DNA of 64,000 bases from an uncultured Lachnospiraceae bacterium (GTDB taxonomy: Bacteria; Bacillota; Clostridia; Lachnospirales; Lachnospiraceae), in assembly GCA_947086895.1 (NCBI GenBank), contig CAMUAR010000007.1:1-64000 (forward strand). Direction: 5' to 3'. Of the stretch, positions 43,676 to 52,650 are shown one piece after another. The notes under the pieces were generated by a model. That model ran no database searches, was not told where the DNA came from, and worked only from the letters and a program-made list of their open reading frames with translations. Each line of letters begins with the position of its first letter. The first letter of the stretch is position 1. The position numbers and the translations under genes are program-made.

Positions 43676-44775
43676 TTATAAAAAACTACCTCTTTCCATC
43701 TTATCTTCAAGAAGTTGTACAATTTTTTCAGCAGAATGACCATCTCCAAAAGGGTTGTAATCTTCTTTAATCAACTGCTTGGTATTTAATTTATCAATAA
43801 TCTCATCTGCAATTGGTTTTGACAATTCGTTTCTGCCATCTACCATAATTTCCGGCCAACATACAAAATCAAGAATTGTGATACATTTCTTTTTTGCAAA
43901 AAATGCTTCACGCTGCAAACCTCCTGAGTCTGTAACTACTTTTTTTGCATTATCAACAAGATAAATACTTTCCAGATAACCGACTGGTTCACATAATATT
44001 ATCTTTTGGAATTTATATTTTCGCTGTAACTTTTCTGCATATTGCCTACTTCTTGGATGTACAGGATAAATCGTGGGAGCATCTAACTGTTCCATCGCTC
44101 TAAATATTTCTAAAAGTGTATGGCTATCACTTGTATTTTCTTCTCTATGACAAGTCAAATAATAAAATTCTTTAGGTATGGAAATCAAACCTTCAAAAAA
44201 TGAATTTAGTTTAAAATCTTTACAATACTTTTTTATTCTATATTTTAAAAAAGCATCGTACATAGGATCTCCAACCATATATCCCCGCTCAGATAATCCT
44301 TCTGAATTTATATTTCTTATACCACTTTGTGTACTTGCCAACAATAAAGATGAAAGATGATCTGTTAAAATTCTATTGACTTCTTCTGGATTCTTTTTAT
44401 TATAAGTACGTACTCCTGCCTCCACATGGCAAATTGGAATATGTAACTTCGCCGCTGACAATGCCGCTGCTAATGTGGAATTTGTATCTCCATAAACAAG
44501 TAACAGATCTACCCCCCCCCAATATATTTTTGCAATATTTCTTCTATTGCAATCATCATTCTACCTGTCATTTGCGCATGAGTACCTCCAGAAATACCAA
44601 GATTATAATCTGGATCTGGAATATCCAATTCTTTAAAAAATTGCGCAGACATATTATAATCATAATGCTGACCTGTATGGATTAATACTTCTGTATGTTT
44701 TTTTCTTAGTATTTCTGACACAACTGCTGCCTTAATAAACTGGGGACGCGCCCCAACAACAGTAACTATTTTCAT
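43676..44775 (-). pseudogene. wbpI: UDP-GlcNAc3NAcA 2-epimerase (WbpI-like), frame broken at a G9 tract
   Basis: Reads MKIVTVVGARPQFIKAAVVS, IHTGQHYDYNMS and GGTHAQMTGRM to EEILQKYIGGG, then stops at 44509 directly after nine G. With 7 or 10 G the frame continues VDLLLVYGDTNSTLAAAL, HVEAGVRTYNKKNPEEVNRI, TCHREENTSDSH and TDSGGLQREAFF to the end. The text fits WbpI (GISGGTH...MTGRM) better than housekeeping WecB. The restored enzyme (about 365 residues) would convert UDP-GlcNAc3NAcA to UDP-ManNAc3NAcA. As given it is off; no other damage is seen, so it may be switchable. It ends one base before wbpA's stop region and precedes dltA by 94 bases. Confidence 0.85.
44512..44520 (-). repeat. Homopolymeric G9 tract in wbpI
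   Basis: Nine C on the given strand. The downstream frame is open only for tract lengths of 7, 10 and so on. Confidence 0.9.
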
Positions 44776-46092
44776 TTACAATACCTCAACATTTTCTTTG
44801 TTTTTCACATTACTCATTACATTTTTAGTGTCAAAGACCACTTTTGCATTTTTTTGAACCATATCATAGTCAATATTGTGGTGCGCTGCGGTTACTATCA
44901 CCAGATCAAATTCTGCGATAACCTGAAAAGTAAGTTCAGGAATACTTTTGCCATTTTCTCCATACATATTTCTAAATTCTGGTATCCATGGATCATAATA
45001 CTCCACAATTGCACCAACTTTTTTTAATTCTTTTAAAACTCTGATTGCTGGACTTTCTCGATAATCATCAATATCATTTTTATAAGAGACACCAAGAAGG
45101 AGAATTTTTGCCCCATTGATCGCTTTTTTCTGTCGATTTAAAATATGCATTACTCTTTCAACACAATATTCAGGCTGACCATCATTAATTATCATGCTAT
45201 TTTCAATTAACGTAGTATGAAATCCATATTCACGCGCTTTCCATGTAAGATAATATGGATCTAATGGAATGCAGTGACCCCCAAGCCCTGGTCCTGGATA
45301 AAATGCTTGAAATCCATAAGGTTTTGTTTTTGCTGCATCAATTACCTCCCAGATAGAAATCCCCATCTTATGACATAACCTTCCAAGTTCATTGATCAAA
45401 CCTATGTTTATATTGCGGTAAGTATTTTCTAAAATTTTTTCCATTTCTGCTACTGCTGGACTGGATACAGTATGTACTTCTCCATCAAGTACAGCCCTGT
45501 ACATTGCCGAAATTACTTCGGCTGCATCTTTCCCAATTCCTCCAACCACTTTCGGAGTATTTTTTGTTTTATAAATCAAATTTCCTGGATCAACTCTTTC
45601 TGGGCTAAACCCAAGATAAAAATCTTTTTCACATTTTAAGCCGCTTCCTTTTTCCAGAATTGGTTTTATCAATTCTTCTGTTGTTCCAGGATATGTTGTA
45701 GATTCAAGTACTACAATAGAGCCTTTTTTTAAATACTTTGAAATAGAAACAGCACAATTCTTTACATAGCTGATGTCTGGCTCCTGATGTTTATCCAATG
45801 GTGTAGGGACGCAGATTGCGATAAAATCTACATCTTTAATAAAAGAAAAATCTGTTGTAGCACGGAACCTCTTATTTTTAACCAAACTGGCAATATCAGA
45901 ATCAACTACATCGCCAATATAATTCTGCCCTGCATTAACCAAATCAACTTTATTTGACTGAACATCAAAACCTATTGTTTGAAAACCTGCTTTTGCTTTT
46001 TCTACAGCAAGAGGCAGTCCTACATATCCTAACCCAACAACTCCAGCAACAATAGTACGATTTTCAATTTTGCTCAATAATTCTTTTTTCAT
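44776..46092 (-). CDS. wbpA: UDP-N-acetylglucosamine 6-dehydrogenase (WbpA-like)
   Basis: A 438-residue UDP-sugar dehydrogenase with VGLGYVGLPLAVEKA at the NAD site, CVPTPLD, ESTTYPGTTEEL, the substrate region NTYRNINIGLINELGRL and the catalytic Cys in GLGGHCIPLDPYYL (about residue 260). WbpA oxidises UDP-GlcNAc to UDP-GlcNAcA, the first step toward the diacetamido-uronic acid made by WbpB, WbpE and WbpD encoded downstream. WecC-type UDP-ManNAc dehydrogenase is the close alternative; the presence of the other wbp genes favours WbpA. It overlaps the upstream glycosyltransferase by 4 bases. Confidence 0.88.
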   Translation of the reverse strand: MKKELLSKIENRTIVAGVVGLGYVGLPLAVEKAKAGFQTIGFDVQSNKVDLVNAGQNYIGDVVDSDIASLVKNKRFRATTDFSFIKDVDFIAICVPTPLDKHQEPDISYVKNCAVSISKYLKKGSIVVLESTTYPGTTEELIKPILEKGSGLKCEKDFYLGFSPERVDPGNLIYKTKNTPKVVGGIGKDAAEVISAMYRAVLDGEVHTVSSPAVAEMEKILENTYRNINIGLINELGRLCHKMGISIWEVIDAAKTKPYGFQAFYPGPGLGGHCIPLDPYYLTWKAREYGFHTTLIENSMIINDGQPEYCVERVMHILNRQKKAINGAKILLLGVSYKNDIDDYRESPAIRVLKELKKVGAIVEYYDPWIPEFRNMYGENGKSIPELTFQVIAEFDLVIVTAAHHNIDYDMVQKNAKVVFDTKNVMSNVKNKENVEVL

Positions 46093-47336
46093 TTTTTTTT
46101 AAATGCCCTTTCAAACTTTTCTGATAATACAGGAATTGTAAAGTTCTGCATTACTGCATCCTTTCCGTTTTTTCCCATAGATTCTAATTTTTCTTTTGGC
46201 ATACCGATTAATTTTTGAATTCCTTCAACAAGAGCTTCTGTACTTTCTGGAGTCACGCTGATTCCACAATGATAATCTTTAATATAATTGTTTGGTGCAT
46301 GAACTGCATATAAAATTGGTTTACCAGACATCATAGAATCAAACAATTTATTCATACATATTCCAAAACGGAACATTCTGCTATTAATGGCACCGATATA
46401 TATAATATCCACCTGACTCAGCAAAACTGGAACACTTTTTTTTGAAATACTTTCAAAAAAATATATATTATTCATACCTGCAGCTCGCTCAACCAATTTG
46501 TTTTTGTAATTTCCATTTCCAACTATCAGAAGTCCTACTTCCGTATTATTAAACTGTTTCATCGCATCAATCAGATAATCCAAAGCATAAGAAATTGTTA
46601 TACTTCCAAAAAAACAAATCAGAAATTTATGGTTTTTCTTAATTCCTGTAAGTTCTTGTTGCATCTTCTCTGGCAAAGGTGTAATATTTAACCATTCTTC
46701 CTCAAGAATACCATTCGGTACATGAACAAATTTTCCTTGACGCAATCCACGTTTTATCAAATATTTTTCTGCACATGGCAACAATGAAACTACAGCGTCC
46801 GAATTGCAGCAAAAAGATTTTTCTGCTTTTTGCATTATCTTGATAAATGGATGTTTTGGGGACATTCCTCCAATTTCAACAGGAACAATTGGCCACATAT
46901 CATGAATTTCATGAATTAACTTTCCTTTTCCTCTAGTATACTTCTTAATACGCTGCCCTACATAGGTATCAAGTGGATAAGTAGAAGATGTGATTATAAC
47001 ATCTGGTTGAAACTTTTGTGCAATGTTCTTTGCATTAAACCATAACTTTCCTACAAATTGAAACATTGTTAAAGCTCTTTTCCCACCATTTCCTTCGTAA
47101 CTTATTGTATGAATCCAATGATAATGAATACCGTCTATTATTTGTTCCTCAAAATCTTTGTTTATTTTAGGATTGCTGATCCGTAAATGCGAATAGCTTG
47201 CTGCTATCACATCGACTCGATATCCTTTTTTGACCCATTCCCTCGCAAAATAATATGGTCTGAATTCCATTCCCATATCAGGAGAACCTGCATAATGGTT
47301 GATTAATAATATATTTTTTATAGCCCTATTTTTCAT
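46089..47336 (-). CDS. GT4-family glycosyltransferase (WbuB-like)
   Basis: A 415-residue GT-B glycosyltransferase. The N-terminus ILLINHYAGSPDMGMEFRPY and YYFAREWVKKGYRVDVIAAS are typical of the WbuB-like group that adds amino-sugars early in repeat-unit assembly. HEIHDMWPIVPVEIGG, VVSLLPCAEKYL and FFGSITISYALDYLIDAM continue the match; the C-terminal motif region reads FGICMNKLFDSMMSGKPILYAV. It follows the initiating transferase, so it may add the second sugar (inference). Confidence 0.88.
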   Translation of the reverse strand: MKNRAIKNILLINHYAGSPDMGMEFRPYYFAREWVKKGYRVDVIAASYSHLRISNPKINKDFEEQIIDGIHYHWIHTISYEGNGGKRALTMFQFVGKLWFNAKNIAQKFQPDVIITSSTYPLDTYVGQRIKKYTRGKGKLIHEIHDMWPIVPVEIGGMSPKHPFIKIMQKAEKSFCCNSDAVVSLLPCAEKYLIKRGLRQGKFVHVPNGILEEEWLNITPLPEKMQQELTGIKKNHKFLICFFGSITISYALDYLIDAMKQFNNTEVGLLIVGNGNYKNKLVERAAGMNNIYFFESISKKSVPVLLSQVDIIYIGAINSRMFRFGICMNKLFDSMMSGKPILYAVHAPNNYIKDYHCGISVTPESTEALVEGIQKLIGMPKEKLESMGKNGKDAVMQNFTIPVLSEKFERAFKKK

Positions 47337-47447
47337 AAGACTTTTTTACCTCCAATAACACTTTCAATATTATGTAATTCTATTTTCTTAATAATATTGA
47401 TTATAGTAATGTTATGTTTTCTTTATTATTTGATTATTTTTAAAAAT

Positions 47448-48137
47448 TCACCCTCTCACTACTGCCCCTATTGTTCTTATCATCACCCAAATCTCTCTTA
47501 GAAATCCAAACTTTCTTATCCCCTCCAAATTATATTTCATCTTTCCTGGCAGCACTTTTTTTATATAAACCTCTTCCACATTCTCCCCCGCAGCCCCAAG
47601 CGTTCCTGCCTCATCTTTATAATAAATACTTGCTTCGCTTGTAATTCCAGCCGGAAGTAACAGTGTTGCTCTCATTTCCCTTGTATATTTCTTTACATAC
47701 CTTGGAACCTTGGGTCTTGTTCCGACAAAACTCATCGCCCCGCTTATTACATCAAATAACTGCGGAAGCTCGTCCAGTCTGTATTTTCGCAAAACCTTTC
47801 CCACTTTTGTGACTCGGTTATCTTGTCCTACTGTTACCTGCGAGCCAAGTTGATCCGCGTTTTGTACCATCGTTCGAAATTTATGTATCCGAAACCTTCT
47901 TCCGTAAGCGGTCACCCGCACTTGGCGATAAAATATTCCTCCCGGCGAATCAAACACGATAGCAATTGCAATCGCGCACATTACCGGTATGAAAAAGATC
48001 AGCAGTATTATGGCTGCAAAAAAATCAAACCCCCGCTTAAACGCCAAACTTATTTTTCTTTTCGCCAGAATATCATAATATTCCTTTACTTCTGGTATCT
48101 GCATCCAAACCGGCAGCTTATCCCATGCCTTCAGCAT
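47448..48137 (-). CDS. Initiating phosphoglycosyl transferase (PglC/WcaJ type)
   Basis: A 229-residue monotopic membrane enzyme that transfers a sugar phosphate to undecaprenyl phosphate to start the repeat unit. One membrane segment (about residues 36-60) ends in a Pro-containing turn (FFIPVMCA). Motifs follow: FYRQVRVTAYGRRFRIHKFR, TM, RKYRLDELPQLFDVISG and MSFVGTRPKVPRYV. The small size without the extra N-terminal membrane domain makes it PglC-like. With the PglF-like dehydratase at 22-23.8 kb and the aminotransferase just upstream, a 4-amino-4,6-dideoxy sugar is the likely first residue. Confidence 0.9.
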   Translation of the reverse strand: MLKAWDKLPVWMQIPEVKEYYDILAKRKISLAFKRGFDFFAAIILLIFFIPVMCAIAIAIVFDSPGGIFYRQVRVTAYGRRFRIHKFRTMVQNADQLGSQVTVGQDNRVTKVGKVLRKYRLDELPQLFDVISGAMSFVGTRPKVPRYVKKYTREMRATLLLPAGITSEASIYYKDEAGTLGAAGENVEEVYIKKVLPGKMKYNLEGIRKFGFLREIWVMIRTIGAVVRG

Positions 48138-48241
48138 TTTTTTATTTCCTTTTCTATATTTCAGTGACGGTAAAACTCTAAACTTTTGATGTATTCAGCG
48201 AACTGCCTTATAAAAGCTTTTAAAGATAAAATAAAAATCAC

Positions 48242-49459
48242 CTACTTTCCTGCAATTTCTTTTACTGCTTCTATAAAGGTTCCAATTACATACTCTACAT
48301 CTTCATTGTTAAGGCAAGTGTGCAATGGCAGGGAAATCTCATTTTTATATTGCCGGTATGAATTGGGATAATCTTCAATACATAACCCCATTTTTTGGTA
48401 AGCGGTCATCATTGGCAGCGGTTTATAGTGAACATTGCAGGCAATTTTCTTTTCCGCCATCTGCGCAATCAGTTTATTTCTCTCTCCCTCTGTAATTCCA
48501 GGTATTCTGGCTAAATAAAGATGCCCGCTGGAACTGTTGTGATGGTCATAATGCACCAGTCTGCGGATACCGAAAGGCAGGAATGCTCTATCGTACTGTT
48601 CAATAATTTCTCTGCGTCTGTCAAGCAATTTATCGTATCGTTCCAGCTGTTTTAATCCAATGGCGGCCTGAATGTCTGTCATATTACATTTAAACGCGGG
48701 GTATATGATGTCATATTCCCAATTGCCAAATTGATTTTTTGTAAATGCATCCTTACTTTGACCATGTAGAGAATATAACATATATTGATGATACAGCCAT
48801 TCTTCATCAATTTCTTCTCTTTTTCTCCATGTCACAGCTCCGCCCTCCCCTGTTGTCAGGTTCTTGACAGCATGAAAAGAAAATGTTGTAAAATCTGCAA
48901 GCTGCCCGCTTTTTTTTCCATCCTGAACCGCCCCAAAACCATGTGCAGAATCTGCGATAACAATAACTCTGCCATACACTTCCTGCAATGGATTATTTGG
49001 TTGAAACAGTTCCTTTTTACTTTCAATTTCCTGGTAAATTCTTTTGTAGTCGCACAAACGTCCTCCAAGATCCACTGGTATAATTGCCTTTGTTTTTTCT
49101 GTAATCGCCCCAGCAATCTTGTTATAATCCATCTCAAACGACTCATCAGACACATCCAGCATAACAATTTTGGCGCCGGTATGAGCCACTACAGATGCAG
49201 ATGCTGTGTAAGTATAAGCTGGCACAATAACTTCATCTCCTGGCCCAATGCCCAAAATCCGAAGTGTCATCTCGGCAGCGGCCGTCTGAGAATTTAAGAC
49301 AACCGCATATTTGTTTCCTATATACTCTGCTATTCTTTTTTCAAAACATTTTGTTCTTGCGCCTGTTGTAATCCATCCTGACTTTAAAGCATCCACTACT
49401 TCGTCCACTTCAAGCTGCGTGATATCCGGCGGGGAAAATGGCACTGCCTGTCTTACCAT
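48242..49459 (-). CDS. UDP-4-keto-sugar aminotransferase (DegT/PglE-like)
   Basis: A 405-residue PLP enzyme of the DegT/DnrJ/EryC1/StrS family: VPFSPPDITQLEVDEVVDAL, LNSQTAAAEMTL, the long VIVIADSAHGFGAV stretch with the PLP Asp, and FSFHAVKNLTTGEGGAV with the Schiff-base Lys. It likely aminates the 4-keto product of the PglF/CapD-type dehydratase at 21.9-23.8 kb. It is the first gene of the roughly 19.5-kb exopolysaccharide operon. An upstream ATG at about 49468 is a less likely start. A GGCTGTACAGCC palindrome lies about 35 bases upstream. Confidence 0.87.
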   Translation of the reverse strand: MVRQAVPFSPPDITQLEVDEVVDALKSGWITTGARTKCFEKRIAEYIGNKYAVVLNSQTAAAEMTLRILGIGPGDEVIVPAYTYTASASVVAHTGAKIVMLDVSDESFEMDYNKIAGAITEKTKAIIPVDLGGRLCDYKRIYQEIESKKELFQPNNPLQEVYGRVIVIADSAHGFGAVQDGKKSGQLADFTTFSFHAVKNLTTGEGGAVTWRKREEIDEEWLYHQYMLYSLHGQSKDAFTKNQFGNWEYDIIYPAFKCNMTDIQAAIGLKQLERYDKLLDRRREIIEQYDRAFLPFGIRRLVHYDHHNSSSGHLYLARIPGITEGERNKLIAQMAEKKIACNVHYKPLPMMTAYQKMGLCIEDYPNSYRQYKNEISLPLHTCLNNEDVEYVIGTFIEAVKEIAGK

Positions 49460-49593
49460 TGCTTACCATGCCTTTCTACACTTTGCAAACCGATGGCTGT
49501 ACAGCCAATTTTTTCGCTTTTAGATTATATAAAATTCTCTAAAAGGATACGGTTCATTATGTATTAACATACTAAATTTTTAACATATCATTT

Positions 49594-49622
49594 ACTATAA
49601 CATCTCTTTTATAAAATTGCAA
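49594..49622 (-). promoter_or_regulatory. Sigma-A promoter of the exopolysaccharide operon
   Basis: Minus strand: TTGCAA (49617-49622), 17-base spacer, TATAGT (49594-49599). The leader is about 125 bases long and contains the palindrome GGCTGTACAGCC (about 49491-49502). Confidence 0.65.
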
Positions 49623-49629
49623 GTATAAA

Positions 49630-50082
49630 ATTTTTTAATATTTTAAAATGGATTTTCAAAGATCTCCAAAATAATAAAAATTATTTTCCTTAAACATTTA
49701 TGGAAAACACTCAAACAATTGGGAATCCGTGGTTCTTTGGTTAAAAGCGTCGTATTTTTTTGTTGATGCTGATTCGATGATTTCTTTATAAAACTCTATC
49801 AATTCTTATTTTCCTCAAATATATAGAAACCACTTTATAGAATTTAATAAATTTTTCTTTTTTTGTTCTGATTATCACTGCTGCAACCTTTTTCATTTAT
49901 CTTATAGTCAAAAAATTTATTATAAATTCAAGGCTTATACAGCAAAGAATGTCCCTCTTCAGAATTCTTCACCGCGTCAACTTTCCGCCTTCTAAACGAT
50001 CGTGGGGGTTGATTCCTGTAAAATTTTATAAATAAATCTTAAAGCAAATAAAAAAATATTATACTTTCCGGCGATATTATAG
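49630..50082. other. Gene-free A/T-rich interval
   Basis: About 450 bases between the divergent exopolysaccharide operon and the ligase-like gene. No open frame with a ribosome binding site and no clear repeat was found. It may hold upstream regulatory sites. Confidence 0.5.
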
Positions 50083-50111
50083 TTGTGTTTTCAACAAAAA
50101 TCATGTAAGAT
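50083..50111 (+). promoter_or_regulatory. Sigma-A promoter of the O-antigen-ligase-like gene
   Basis: TTGTGT (50083-50088), 17-base spacer, TAAGAT (50106-50111). An isolated AGGAGG about ten bases downstream has no start codon in range. Confidence 0.6.
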
Positions 50112-50236
50112 AGACACTAGGAGGATAGAAAATTACGCTGGATTTATTTTAGCTTTTACAAAGGAAAATAAAAAAATTGTACAACAAAATACATTTTTAT
50201 TTCTTATACAGTATATTTATAGCAAGGAGAAATACA

Positions 50237-52123
50237 ATGAGTTCATATTCCAATAAATACAACAATCAGAAAAAAAGTAAGTTTGCTAAATTTCTTTGTG
50301 ATAACTATCCGATCCTTTTATTGATCGCTGCACTATTTATTCCGCTTATCACACGGCTGTACCAATATGATCCAAAGCTTAGTCAGTTTAGCTGGTTTCC
50401 GCTGGATGCGGTTTTGGATGTCTTTCTCTATTGGAAAAGTGTTGCCCTTACTGTACTTGGCAGCGTTATCGCAGTTATTATTGCGATTAAGCTTACTTCC
50501 AAAAAAAACCGTGCGGAATATAAAAAGACAATCTGGCTTTATTTTCTTTTGGGTTATGCGGTTTTAACGCTGCTTTCCACCTTGTTTTCCAAATACCGTG
50601 ATTTTGGATTTACGGGTATTTATGAGCAGTTTGAACCATTATGGGCTATTTTGGCATATTGCCTTATAACATTTTTTGCTTATATGTTTATCCGAAAAGA
50701 CAGTGATCTTACCATGATCCGCTGCGCGCTGGCTGTGCTGCTTGTTATTTTATGTGCGCTTGGCATATCTCAGCTTATTGGACATGATTTTTTTGAAAGC
50801 GAACTTGGCAGAAAATTGATTGTTCCTGACAGCCTTGCAGAACAGCGGGATGCTTTGAATTTTCATTTTTCCAACAGCGGCAACCATCAGGTATATTTAA
50901 CGCTCTACAATCCAAACTATGTTGGTATGTTTGCTTCTTTGATCCTTCCGATAACAACAATACTGTTTTTTGGATCAAAAGGCTGGTGGAGAAGAGTAAT
51001 CTGGGGCGTACTGTCATTGGTGCTGCTTGTCTGTACCTTTGGTTCCGGCTCCAAATCTTTTATGATTTCCATTGTGATCAGCATGGTTATCGCAGCTGTA
51101 TTTTCCCGGAAAATACTTTTAAAACGCTGGTTTGTTGTAATTCCTGCCCTTGTGGTTGTACTTTTTGTTGGAAAGTCATATTTTAACCGAATGAACATCA
51201 ATCCATTTCAATATGTTAAAAATGCTCTCACATTAAATGAAACTATTTTTGGTTTTGAAGATATTCGCTTTTATGACACTCATATATCTGTTTTTATGGA
51301 AGGCGAAGAACTCCGTGCAATGTACTTTTTGGAGGGTGATAATTTATTCCTTGTCTGCATGGACAGTGATGGCGTTTCCGTGGAATATACCATGCGGGAG
51401 GATGGTGTATTTGTGACTTCCGACCCTCGTTTTTCCCGTATTTCCTTCCGCTTTTTTAGCGGCAATGGAAAGTATCCTTATATTGCAGCTGTTTATCCAG
51501 ACGGAAAACTTATTTACTTTGTCTCCACAGAAAATGGCTATCAGTACTATACTTATGCCGGCAAAGTCGGTGTGCCAGATTATCCAGAATCCGCAATTTT
51601 CACCAACTATGGGCGTTTTGCGTCTGGACGTGGTTATTTGTGGTCGCGCTCTATTCCTCTGTTAAAAAAATACTTTATTCTCGGCTCTGGAGCAGATACA
51701 TTTTCCATCGCATTTCCACAAAATGACGTTGTAGGCAAGACCAACTATGGTTACAATTATTCCTATATTACAAAGCCTCACTGTCTTTATCTGCAAATTG
51801 GAGTTCAGCATGGGGTTTTGGGCTTGATTTGTTTCCTTGCAGTGTGTATAATATATATTGTACAGAGCTTCCGCCTGTACTGGCGTGGTACCTTCACTGA
51901 CAGCAGACAATGGTTCGGACTTGGAATTATGCTTGGTATCATCGGCTACCTTATTTCTGGCATTTCCAATGATTCTACCATTACTGTAGCGCCGCTTTTC
52001 TGGGCGCTGCTCGGCATCGGCTTTGCTGTCAATCGGATGAACCAGCAAGATATCGCAGTAGAAACTGCCACTATCTCTACAGAAAGTGAGAAATCAAGCG
52101 GAAAGAAAAAAAGAAAGGGATAA
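50237..52123 (+). CDS. O-antigen ligase/polymerase-like protein (Wzy_C family) with inserted domain
   Basis: A 628-residue membrane protein with about eleven hydrophobic segments. The conserved Wzy_C-type region reads YNPNYVGMFASLILPITTIL, GSGSKSFMISIVIS and, after the insertion, LLKKYFILGSGADTFSIAFP and KPHCLYLQIGVQHGVLGLI with the functional Arg/His positions of this family. A soluble segment of about 140 residues, rich in short beta-type repeats (MYFLEGDNLFLVCMD, YPYIAAVYPDGKL), interrupts the usual outside loop. It could ligate or polymerise the polysaccharide made by the divergent operon. AAGGAGAAATACA precedes the ATG at 50237; an in-frame TTG at 50177 is rejected. Confidence 0.85.
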   Translation: MSSYSNKYNNQKKSKFAKFLCDNYPILLLIAALFIPLITRLYQYDPKLSQFSWFPLDAVLDVFLYWKSVALTVLGSVIAVIIAIKLTSKKNRAEYKKTIWLYFLLGYAVLTLLSTLFSKYRDFGFTGIYEQFEPLWAILAYCLITFFAYMFIRKDSDLTMIRCALAVLLVILCALGISQLIGHDFFESELGRKLIVPDSLAEQRDALNFHFSNSGNHQVYLTLYNPNYVGMFASLILPITTILFFGSKGWWRRVIWGVLSLVLLVCTFGSGSKSFMISIVISMVIAAVFSRKILLKRWFVVIPALVVVLFVGKSYFNRMNINPFQYVKNALTLNETIFGFEDIRFYDTHISVFMEGEELRAMYFLEGDNLFLVCMDSDGVSVEYTMREDGVFVTSDPRFSRISFRFFSGNGKYPYIAAVYPDGKLIYFVSTENGYQYYTYAGKVGVPDYPESAIFTNYGRFASGRGYLWSRSIPLLKKYFILGSGADTFSIAFPQNDVVGKTNYGYNYSYITKPHCLYLQIGVQHGVLGLICFLAVCIIYIVQSFRLYWRGTFTDSRQWFGLGIMLGIIGYLISGISNDSTITVAPLFWALLGIGFAVNRMNQQDIAVETATISTESEKSSGKKKRKG

Positions 52124-52134
52124 GGGTAAACGAT

Positions 52135-52539
52135 ATGGAAGACAGCAAAAAGGAATTGGCAAGAAACCATTACAAAAATGCGCTTGAAGGACTTGAACGA
52201 TCAAATCAAATCTTTTACTCCGGCAGGCACAGCGCCGCAGTAAATAATTCCTACTATGCTGTCTATGACGGGATGCGTGCGATTCATGCCTTAGATGACG
52301 ATGTTGGCAGCGACAACTGCGATGATATTGTTTCTAGTTTTAATCGTTTTCATATTATCGGAGAGTGGTTTGAAGTCCCTGCATGTCAAATTATCCGCAA
52401 CACAGTCAGCATTATTAAGTGCGGCATCCCCGATAACTCGCCGGAAGTATCCAGACCGGAAGCAATGACCCAGCTAATTATGTCCGCACAATTTATCAGC
52501 TATATTAAAGTATACCTTATCAATCATTTTATTTTATAA
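52135..52539 (+). CDS. HEPN-domain protein without a nucleotidyltransferase partner
   Basis: A 134-residue all-helical HEPN protein: ARNHYKNALEGLERSNQIF, then SAAVNNSYYAVYDGMRAIHA, the typical HEPN pair of helices. Active HEPN RNases carry an R-x4-6-H motif; I do not see a clear one, so it may be a non-catalytic member. HEPN genes normally pair with a small nucleotidyltransferase (MNT) gene; none is adjacent. It starts 11 bases after the ligase-like gene and is probably co-transcribed. Its role there is unknown. Confidence 0.78.
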   Translation: MEDSKKELARNHYKNALEGLERSNQIFYSGRHSAAVNNSYYAVYDGMRAIHALDDDVGSDNCDDIVSSFNRFHIIGEWFEVPACQIIRNTVSIIKCGIPDNSPEVSRPEAMTQLIMSAQFISYIKVYLINHFIL

Positions 52540-52558
52540 ATCTTTTTAGAATAATTTT

Positions 52559-52592
52559 AAGGCAAGTAAATATAATAAAATTTACTTGCCTT
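52559..52592. terminator. Bidirectional intrinsic terminator
   Basis: AAGGCAAGTAAAT (52559-52571) pairs with ATTTACTTGCCTT (52580-52592), between the convergent HEPN and htrA genes. Confidence 0.75.
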
Positions 52593-52650
52593 ATAGAATA
52601 CAATAAATTAAATTTTTATATGTTACAACAAAGAAAAACTGCTTTCTGCT

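Noticed and set aside
43676-44775. Two separate functional genes instead of one broken epimerase gene
   Set aside because: The upstream piece ends within the first Rossmann domain and the downstream piece lacks a ribosome binding site; joining them across the G tract gives a single normal-length epimerase.
49960-50020. Possible transposase remnant in the gap before the ligase-like gene
   Set aside because: Only about 20 codons look protein-like and no family pattern could be named.
50177-50236. Upstream TTG start for the ligase-like protein
   Set aside because: No ribosome binding site, and AAGGAG at proper distance precedes the ATG at 50237.
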